Part shown: positions 16,167 through 22,064 of the stretch, in pieces
Layout: every line of letters begins with the position of its first letter
Numbering within the stretch: position 1 is the first letter of the stretch
From: a virus
Reading direction: 5' to 3' (one strand)
DNA: 64,000 nucleotides
Virus record (IMG/VR): IMGVR_UViG_3300008952_001755
Coordinates: 1 to 64,000 of that record
Notes under the pieces: model-generated
What the model saw: only the letters and a program-made list of their open reading frames with translations
What the model was told of the DNA's origin: nothing
Database searches by the model: none
Translations under genes and position numbers: made by a program

Positions 16167-17166
16167 CGAAGTAAAGTTTAGTAAGATCCATCAAACTCTT
16201 AGGCATATTCTCATCCAGTAAGTGATGCATGATCTTAGTGTCCCACACATTCTTAGTGTAAATCCCATAATTAATCAAGAACTTTAGGTCAAACTTAGCG
16301 TTGTGGAATACCTTCTTGTTCTTTGGGTTCTCTAAGATGCGGCGAAGAATAACCCAGACCTCTGCGTAGTGGGGTTCCCCCTTCCTAAACGGACTGTCCT
16401 TATGATCCAGGGGGATAACCCAGGTCTGATCCTTTGAAGTAAAGGAGATCGTCATAATACTATCCTTCAAGAAGTTCAGCCCTGTAGTCTCTGTGTCGAT
16501 TGCTATTGTCTCATACGAATTTTTTAGCTTTAGACCTAATTCCTTAACCTCTTCGATCTTAGTGAGGACCTTGTAGGTAAAGTTCCCGTCAACTGTTTTG
16601 CCAAGTACATATTTTTCATACGCATTTTGAATGTCTGTTCTGAACAAGGCTGTGTGACGAGGCTCTTTAATACAGGAGTAAGGATGAAAAAGAGGCACAA
16701 CGATGCAGCGATGCCCATTAGCAGTAGTGAATTCATAAGATTTCCCTCTCTTATTTGTGATGCCACTCTTCTTGATTAGCATCTTCATAGCTAGATTTCC
16801 ACAAGGGAATACCAGCTTGGGTTTTACTTTGTCTATAGTCGCTTCTAGATGGTTGCGACACAGGCCCATATTTGTTGGAGTCATGTCTGCTTCTCTAACC
16901 GAAGGACACTTAACAGACGCAGCCATCTTATAGTTCTCCTTATAGCAATCATCAATTAAAGCTATCTCAACTTTTGAGAAAGGAGATATAGTTCCAAGTC
17001 TATAGTTAAGTGAATCAGAGAGAAACAAAACAGGAGCTTCTTCAAGATCCTCATAGTCCATGACTGAATGACAGGGTTTACTTTTCTCCAGAACGGAACA
17101 CCCCTCACATAAAGGATTATCCCCATGGGTTTTGTGTCCTGCGTACAATTTATCAAGATCGAACAT
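16144..17166 (-). CDS. Uracil-DNA-glycosylase-like domain fused to polymerase 3'-5' exonuclease (first fragment)
   Basis: A 340-residue protein in two parts. Residues ~10-190 form a family 4-like UDG domain: Cys20, Cys23, Cys87 and Cys103 have the C-x2-C ... C-x15-C spacing of the iron-sulphur cluster in family 4 enzymes, and HPYS (161-164) matches the conserved HPS motif. The usual water-activating loop (GEAPG) is not recognisable (FLSDSLNY), so glycosylase activity is doubtful. Residues ~200-340 start the DnaQ-like exonuclease: Exo I DTETTGL (224-230) and Exo II HNAKFD (288-293). The protein stops after LTKLYFANELEDL, before Exo III, which is encoded in the fragment at 14670-15149. UDG-like domains fused to family A polymerases are known in phages such as SPO1. 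Confidence 0.88.
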   Translation of the reverse strand: MFDLDKLYAGHKTHGDNPLCEGCSVLEKSKPCHSVMDYEDLEEAPVLFLSDSLNYRLGTISPFSKVEIALIDDCYKENYKMAASVKCPSVREADMTPTNMGLCRNHLEATIDKVKPKLVFPCGNLAMKMLIKKSGITNKRGKSYEFTTANGHRCIVVPLFHPYSCIKEPRHTALFRTDIQNAYEKYVLGKTVDGNFTYKVLTKIEEVKELGLKLKNSYETIAIDTETTGLNFLKDSIMTISFTSKDQTWVIPLDHKDSPFRKGEPHYAEVWVILRRILENPKNKKVFHNAKFDLKFLINYGIYTKNVWDTKIMHHLLDENMPKSLMDLTKLYFANELEDL

Positions 17167-17168
17167 GG

Positions 17169-17177
17169 CTATAATAG
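17169..17177. promoter_or_regulatory. CTATAATAG box between divergent genes
   Basis: The box lies 2 bases from the minus-strand ATG at 17166 and 3 bases from the plus-strand ATG at 17181. Neither gene has a Shine-Dalgarno at normal spacing. It matches the boxes at 15152 and 18301; function as a bidirectional late promoter is inferred only. Confidence 0.35.
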
Positions 17178-17180
17178 GGT

Positions 17181-17528
17181 ATGAAAAATCATTACATAGA
17201 TAACAAGAGATTTGAAGAGATCATCCTATTATACCAGCAAGACCCAGAAACTTACGAGGATGATCTAGTTTCTTTATTTGATCTATTGATCACCAACATA
17301 ATTGAATCTTTTAGATTCAAGGTAGATCCTGATGATGCGAAGCAAGAATGTTTCGCCTTAGTTCTCAAGACTGTTAAAAACTTTAAGCCTAGGAAGGGAA
17401 CAGCGTTCAACTATTTTACAACCATCGTAATCAATAATCTAAAATTGATGTACACTAGGGACAAAAAATACAGGCAAAAAATCGACAACTATATCGAAAG
17501 AAAGAAGGATGATTTTATACAACCCTGA
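17181..17528 (+). CDS. Sigma-70 region 2-like protein, gp55-like late sigma candidate
   Basis: A 115-residue protein. Residues ~48-95 (DPDDAKQECFALVLKTVKNFKPRKGTAFNYFTTIVINNLK, in parts) follow sigma region 2: an acidic D-x-x-QE start of helix 2.1, then K/R-F-x-P-x-K-G-x-x-F-x-x-Y/F for 2.3-2.4. T4 gp55, the late sigma, has the same layout (IADGIEASIKGLHNF, then HAYITQACFNAFVQRI) but is longer (185 residues). No region 4 is present, as in gp55, which recognises only the -10 TATAAATA box. I infer a late-transcription sigma for the phage. It lies alone on the plus strand; its 3' end overlaps the opposite gene by 14 bases. Confidence 0.6.
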   Translation: MKNHYIDNKRFEEIILLYQQDPETYEDDLVSLFDLLITNIIESFRFKVDPDDAKQECFALVLKTVKNFKPRKGTAFNYFTTIVINNLKLMYTRDKKYRQKIDNYIERKKDDFIQP

Positions 17529-17835
17529 GATTTTTCATCACCATCGACAAATAATCCTCTGAATGTATACCCTTCTTAGCTAGGCGTACAAGGTGAGGTA
17601 GCTTCGTTGTGTTATATATAACAAAGCTGTGTGGCATACGGAAGCTGTCTACAATGTAGACGGGTTGGCCTCGATCAACATTTTTATACTTTTCTTTGAG
17701 CTTGTCTATCAAAGTATTAGAATGCTTGTCCCATAAAGAAACAAACAAGATGTTAATGGGAGTCCTATCTTTCTTGTAGGATCTAATGATCTTATTCAGA
17801 TCATTCTCTTTTCTAAGGAAGTGTAATTTATACAT
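17515..17835 (-). CDS. Thioredoxin-fold-like protein without CxxC
   Basis: A 106-residue protein. INILFVSLWDKHSNTLIDKLKEKY has the strand-turn-helix of thioredoxin with WDKHS where WCxxC would be, and RMPHSFVIYNTTKLPHLVRL resembles the strand after the cis-proline loop. Without the redox cysteines it could not be a disulphide oxidoreductase; a binding or structural role is more likely. The match is by pattern only. It directly follows the acidic hypothetical gene (1-base junction at 17835). Confidence 0.45.
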   Translation of the reverse strand: MYKLHFLRKENDLNKIIRSYKKDRTPINILFVSLWDKHSNTLIDKLKEKYKNVDRGQPVYIVDSFRMPHSFVIYNTTKLPHLVRLAKKGIHSEDYLSMVMKNLRVV

Positions 17836-18296
17836 TAGCCTTCGTATTTCTTAGGTTCTTTGGATTTAATAACATCCTCGTTAAGAGTCTTCTTAATAGA
17901 ACCTCGGTCCATAAAATTTTCAGGAGTAGTTGTGGGTGCAGCCCCAGAAAGATCATGTTCAAGAACTGCCGTCTCGGCTAACTTAACTTCACCGTCATCA
18001 TTCTCAATCACGGTGATCCCTGACGCAGCCAGTTCCTCTTTGTTCTCTGAGGCGTACTTCTGTACCATGTCTGATAGCTGCTTGTTAAGTGCTTCGATGC
18101 CTGTCACGAAGACAGTTTTGATAAAGTCTGCGTCAGTAATCTCCTGAGGCTTACACACATCAGCAAAATTCTTGAAGGCAATAGCCTCATCCTTCGAAAG
18201 TTTAATTTGTAGTTTCATACGATCCTTACTCCGCTCATCTATACGAATTCTCCATTGACTGACATCCAGCTTAATACTTGTTTGCTCGGGATCCAT
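17835..18296 (-). CDS. Hypothetical protein (153 residues)
   Basis: Not recognised. The N-terminal ~90 residues are mixed alpha/beta (MKLQIKLSKDEAIAFKNFADVC, then a helix around FVTGIEALNKQLSDMVQKY); the rest is acidic and Thr/Ala-rich and probably flexible. Context (late sigma candidate, nuclease, box-type promoters) would allow a transcription co-factor such as a gp33 counterpart, but no sequence evidence supports that. The ATG lies 4 bases from the CTATAATAG box on the minus strand, with no Shine-Dalgarno. Confidence 0.55.
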   Translation of the reverse strand: MDPEQTSIKLDVSQWRIRIDERSKDRMKLQIKLSKDEAIAFKNFADVCKPQEITDADFIKTVFVTGIEALNKQLSDMVQKYASENKEELAASGITVIENDDGEVKLAETAVLEHDLSGAAPTTTPENFMDRGSIKKTLNEDVIKSKEPKKYEG

Positions 18297-18300
18297 CTAA

Positions 18301-18309
18301 CTATTATAG
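18301..18309. promoter_or_regulatory. CTATTATAG box between divergent genes
   Basis: Lies in a 28-base divergent gap. On the plus strand it is followed by an AGGTGA ribosome site and ATG at 18325, on the minus strand by TTAG and ATG at 18296. Same box as at 17169 (reverse complement). Confidence 0.35.
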
Positions 18310-18324
18310 TGTAGGTGATAAATT

Positions 18325-18837
18325 ATGGAAGACAATTATGATTTTTCTGCGTTAAAGAAAAAGAAAAGGGTAAACAGCAGGGCTAAGGGGTCCTCGTTTG
18401 AAAGGTCCGTAGCCAAGATACTTAATGATAGATTCAACACCACAGAATTTTCAAGAACTCCTGGATCGGGTGCCTTCGCTACCACACACGCGCTCCCAGA
18501 CCACCTTAAAATTTATGGGGACTTGATCACACCACTAAACTTTAAGTATTGTATAGAGTGCAAGAAAGGATACAATAAAGAAAACTTATACAGTCTATAT
18601 AATTATAGTTCAGACTTCTGGAAATTTGTAGATCAATGTGAAAAAGATTCGGAAAAATGCCACAAGATACCAATGGTAATATTTAAACAAGATAGACAGA
18701 AAACCCTGGCTATAGTCCCCTATAATATATTATATAAATCTAATAATTACATAGAGATACACAAAGAAGAAAAAACATACAGAGTATACCTCTTTGATGA
18801 TCTCCTTAAAGAGCTTGATTACTTTTGGATTGATTGA
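18325..18837 (+). CDS. PD-(D/E)XK nuclease, Hjc-like Holliday junction resolvase candidate
   Basis: A 170-residue protein. The conserved acidic set is in the order of archaeal Hjc-type resolvases: Glu26 in GSSFERSVAKIL, Asp66 in YGDLI, and Glu78-x-Lys80 in IECKKG, with a basic SRTPGSGAF loop between. The N-terminus is strongly basic (KKKKRVNSRAKG). T4 resolves junctions with gp49, a different family, so this could be its replacement before packaging; a more general structure-specific nuclease is the alternative. It is on the plus strand and its 3' end overlaps the 855-residue protein gene by 32 bases. Confidence 0.65.
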   Translation: MEDNYDFSALKKKKRVNSRAKGSSFERSVAKILNDRFNTTEFSRTPGSGAFATTHALPDHLKIYGDLITPLNFKYCIECKKGYNKENLYSLYNYSSDFWKFVDQCEKDSEKCHKIPMVIFKQDRQKTLAIVPYNILYKSNNYIEIHKEEKTYRVYLFDDLLKELDYFWID

Positions 18838-21373
18838 TCAAAGTCTCAAGTAATCTCATCTGTCCCACCATGTACTGATACATAGTATCATCTTTTAGGC
18901 CCTCTTCTGTATCATCTTTTAGGCCCTTTTCTGGTAGTCCTTCGAATATTGTTCCCATTCTTTTCATACTTTCTAGGTCAACATCACAAACTGTGCGTGT
19001 CTCTCTTTTTCTAGTATCAGGCTTTCCTGTTTTAGGGTTGGCTTCACTTCCGCTCCAAGTGCCTTCAAAACCAAGTTTACAGGAAATACCACCAACACTT
19101 ATTTGAAGCTTGAGTAGGTCACTTCCCACAGGACTAATAATAACTGTGTCCTCTATTGTCTTCCCCTCTGCCCGTGCTGCTATATCAGCATTGTTAGCCT
19201 CTGTCATCTTATGAAATATTTCATTGTGTCGGAAAACGAGTGATTTGTTATCATCATGAGAGGTTATATCCGTAACTATATCTCTATAGTTTCCTCCCGT
19301 CATAATTGCGTTTCTAATAACCCAATCTCTTGCAGCTTGTTGTGTTTTGGGATCACTAGCATCAGCTAGAGCTTTTTGGACCTTCCTAAGTCTAGCTTGT
19401 CTACCAATTAACTCCGCTGCCCTACCTCTATCTGCTGCATTTTTAAAATTTACATCCTGTAAAAAAGTTTTACCCAGTTCAGTATCTACCGCTTGGTCAT
19501 AGGATAACTTATCCTTTACAATTGTTTCCAACTCAGCACAGGCTTGATCAGGTTGAACAGATTTTATCTTGCCATCAACTGTATAGGTTTTACCGTCATT
19601 AATTGTGGATTCTAGACTAGCTACCTCAGCTTCTAACTCTTCTTCAAACTCCAAGAATGCATCCCAGCGTTCCTTTCCTGCACCCTGTGTAATATCACCA
19701 AACTGTAGTTCGTCTGCCCATTCAGTAAAGCCTTCCTGGAACTTTTTATCTTCAGCCGCTTTTGGGCCAAGCTCCCCACGAATAGATGCTCTCCTTCTTG
19801 CATTAGTATTGTATTCTCCAATTTTAGCATCTCCCAGCTTATCCATTTTATCTTTTTGACCAACACCTAGCTCCCAGCCATAATTAGGATCATCACTTTT
19901 TGTGATTGCTAGTGCTGGTTCCAGCCCCAGTAATTCTGCCGCTGCATCAGCCCTGGCTTTTCCATCAGGTGTGTTACTGTAGTACAAAACAGTATCACTC
20001 CTCCCTCCTGAGCCTCCTCCTTTACTCAAATCTCCAGCAGAATCAGCACCCATAGCTTTAGCAAAAGCCATGTGTCTGGCTATGGTCATCATGGTATATC
20101 TAACTAAGGGTTTCCCGCCATCTGTTGAAGCCATCTCAGCTTGTTCCATAAGGATTTGTTCTTCAGAATCAAGCTCAAAAGTTTTATATGCATCTTCTTC
20201 AGTAACCTTACCCTTTGCATACTCTATAAGTTTTTGTCCTTTTTCCCGTATGTAAGCAGCTATATCTTTCATAGCAGCATCCCTTTTAACTGGATCGGTT
20301 CCTGCCTCTGCAAGCTTTACAGCAGCAATCATACACTTCTCATCAACAGTTGCTCTAATTGTATTTAAATTCTGTCCTCCTTTAGATGCTGGTCCTGTTA
20401 AAGCCTTTTCTTTATAAGCTTCTTTACAAGTTTTTTTAAGAGCCTCTAAAGCGTCCCTTTGTAAAGCATTTTTGGTGTTAATTACCACCCCTGTTTCTTG
20501 GTTATCCCCAAATAAAAATAACTTACCATCGTAAGTACCAACTTTTTTACTAATTGTATCACAATCCCCTTCACCTGTTAGAAATTTCATAAAATCTCTA
20601 TGATGCCGTGCTGCTGTAACTACTAATCCAGGATGAATATGTTCCTGCTCACCGTCTGGGCCTATGGCTTTTCCGTTAGCTAGTTTATAACCAAAGGCTG
20701 CTGCTGATTGACCCGTTAAATATCTTCCAGGAGACTCACAATACCTAGGCTTAGGTTTAGTTGTTATAGCAAGACAAAAATCCTTTAAATCATCGTAGGT
20801 GTCTTCTATAGCCTCTATGGCACCCTTAATATTATTATCATTATCTTTATCAATATTATATACAGCTTCCCCAGTTGCTTTATTTATCTGTTCTAAGAAA
20901 ATTGTTTCTGGCCTTGCTAGTGCATCATATCGAGCAGCTTCTTCTTCCGCTTCTATTTGCTCTCTACTTAATTCTTCGGCACCCCCATCTTTAAACCAAT
21001 TAACAAGCATTGTCCATGCTTCTGAGCTTACATCTGGATTTCCTCCTGCGTCTGCTATAGGTTTCGGCCACCCTGCACCTACAGGTCCTCCTACTAAATT
21101 AATTTTATTAGTTTTAACCCCTAAATAAGCGTAGGGCTCGCCCCCCTTTACTTGTTTAGATGGATCATGCTTCTGTACTGCCCCTGCTGCAATAACTTCT
21201 TGCGCTTTAGCTTCAGCGTCTTTCTGAGACGCAGCATCTACATCCTCCTGACTGGATTTTCCATTGTCAGGTTTGACTTTTTGGGGTTTCTCTGCTTCTG
21301 AGATATAAGTAAGTTTGAATGTACGCTTCTTAAGCTTTTCGTAACTCTCCATTAGGTCTGAGAAGTAATCCAT
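18806..21373 (-). CDS. Large protein of unknown function (855 residues), N-terminal targeting-like segment
   Basis: I do not recognise the family. The N-terminus (MDYFSDLMESYEKLKKR, then FKLTYISEAEK) contains two hydrophobic-x-E sites (LME, ISE) like the prohead-protease cleavage pattern. Residues ~35-75 are Lys/Glu/Gln-rich linker. The remainder is a soluble alpha/beta protein with few obvious motifs. It occupies the place, just downstream of the tail tube gene, where T4 has the portal gene 20, but shows no portal features. A co-packaged head protein or a late enzyme are options. The ATG at 21373 directly abuts the CTATTATATAAT box and has no Shine-Dalgarno. Confidence 0.6.
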   Translation of the reverse strand: MDYFSDLMESYEKLKKRTFKLTYISEAEKPQKVKPDNGKSSQEDVDAASQKDAEAKAQEVIAAGAVQKHDPSKQVKGGEPYAYLGVKTNKINLVGGPVGAGWPKPIADAGGNPDVSSEAWTMLVNWFKDGGAEELSREQIEAEEEAARYDALARPETIFLEQINKATGEAVYNIDKDNDNNIKGAIEAIEDTYDDLKDFCLAITTKPKPRYCESPGRYLTGQSAAAFGYKLANGKAIGPDGEQEHIHPGLVVTAARHHRDFMKFLTGEGDCDTISKKVGTYDGKLFLFGDNQETGVVINTKNALQRDALEALKKTCKEAYKEKALTGPASKGGQNLNTIRATVDEKCMIAAVKLAEAGTDPVKRDAAMKDIAAYIREKGQKLIEYAKGKVTEEDAYKTFELDSEEQILMEQAEMASTDGGKPLVRYTMMTIARHMAFAKAMGADSAGDLSKGGGSGGRSDTVLYYSNTPDGKARADAAAELLGLEPALAITKSDDPNYGWELGVGQKDKMDKLGDAKIGEYNTNARRRASIRGELGPKAAEDKKFQEGFTEWADELQFGDITQGAGKERWDAFLEFEEELEAEVASLESTINDGKTYTVDGKIKSVQPDQACAELETIVKDKLSYDQAVDTELGKTFLQDVNFKNAADRGRAAELIGRQARLRKVQKALADASDPKTQQAARDWVIRNAIMTGGNYRDIVTDITSHDDNKSLVFRHNEIFHKMTEANNADIAARAEGKTIEDTVIISPVGSDLLKLQISVGGISCKLGFEGTWSGSEANPKTGKPDTRKRETRTVCDVDLESMKRMGTIFEGLPEKGLKDDTEEGLKDDTMYQYMVGQMRLLETLINQSKSNQAL

Positions 21374-21385
21374 ATTATATAATAG
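21374..21385 (-). promoter_or_regulatory. CTATTATATAAT box abutting the start of the 855-residue gene
   Basis: On the minus strand the box runs into the ATG at 21373. No ribosome site is visible between the preceding hairpin and the ATG. It belongs to the same box family as those at 15152, 17169 and 18301. Confidence 0.3.
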
Positions 21386-21397
21386 CCAAGTTAATCA

Positions 21398-21429
21398 GGC
21401 TCAGTCTGCTTGCAGTAACAGACTGAGCC
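21398..21429 (-). terminator. Hairpin after the tail tube gene
   Basis: GGCTCAGTCTG and CAGACTGAGCC form an 11-base-pair perfect stem with a 10-base loop, starting 28 bases after the tube gene stop. No T-run follows on the minus strand, so it may be a weak terminator, an RNA processing site or an mRNA-end stabiliser. Confidence 0.55.
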
Positions 21430-21456
21430 CTTAGATACCTAAACATCACCTCCTGA

Positions 21457-22053
21457 TTAGGATGTTGGGTTAGCGTAGTCGTAAACATTCATGAAATCAT
21501 ACTTGAAGTTCACAGTCAGTTGGTGAAATGCGTTCGTAGAATAGTTAAACTCTGAAGCGGTCCAACTAGTGGGATAAACACCGTAAAGCTCCACAGTAGA
21601 GTGTGGGGTCATGGTGTTATCCAACATAACCACTTCAACTTTATCAGCTTTAAAGGTCTGACCAGCAGTACCTCCAGGCTGTGCGCTCTTTGTCATCTCA
21701 CCAGTGAGAGGATCATAAGTGTGACGGAAGTAGCGATAAAGATCAGAAGCAGTTTCACGAAGGTATAGGTTATCAAAGTCCACAGTAAGCTCACCAGGGG
21801 TGGTCTTACCAGGATAATGGACCTTATCGTTAACGCGATCAACAACAATTGCCTCGTTCTTCATTTCCAAACCACCAACTTTCTTAGCAGCAAGAGTTAA
21901 ATCAGGTTGATTCGTAATATCTTCAGGAAGCCCAAAGAAGTGAATCTCAAATTGATATGTCCTTACTGAATCTAGATCTGTAGAGATGGTAGGAAGACCC
22001 TGACCAGGGGTGAAATTTCGGTCGTATTTAGTCTTGTAATAAGATGTTGCCAT
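21457..22053 (-). CDS. 19: Tail tube protein (gp19-like)
   Basis: A 198-residue protein, slightly longer than T4 gp19 (163). It has the tube-protein layout: N-terminal strand RTYQFEIHF, a central FPG-type loop region (VDRVNDKVHYPGKTTPGELTVDF in parts), YLRETASDLYRYF, and the closing VELYGVYPTSWTASEFNYS ... LTVNFKYDFM, which is typical of T4-type tube proteins. It follows the sheath gene by 11 bases with an AAGGAAT ribosome site. Hexameric rings of it form the inner tail tube. Confidence 0.92.
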   Translation of the reverse strand: MATSYYKTKYDRNFTPGQGLPTISTDLDSVRTYQFEIHFFGLPEDITNQPDLTLAAKKVGGLEMKNEAIVVDRVNDKVHYPGKTTPGELTVDFDNLYLRETASDLYRYFRHTYDPLTGEMTKSAQPGGTAGQTFKADKVEVVMLDNTMTPHSTVELYGVYPTSWTASEFNYSTNAFHQLTVNFKYDFMNVYDYANPTS

Positions 22054-22064
22054 TATTTAATTCC

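Noticed and set aside
18838-18960. Repeated GLKDDTEEGLKDDT segment in the 855-residue protein as a DNA repeat of interest
   Set aside because: A two-copy ~25-base duplication at the C-terminus, best explained by slippage; no further copies.
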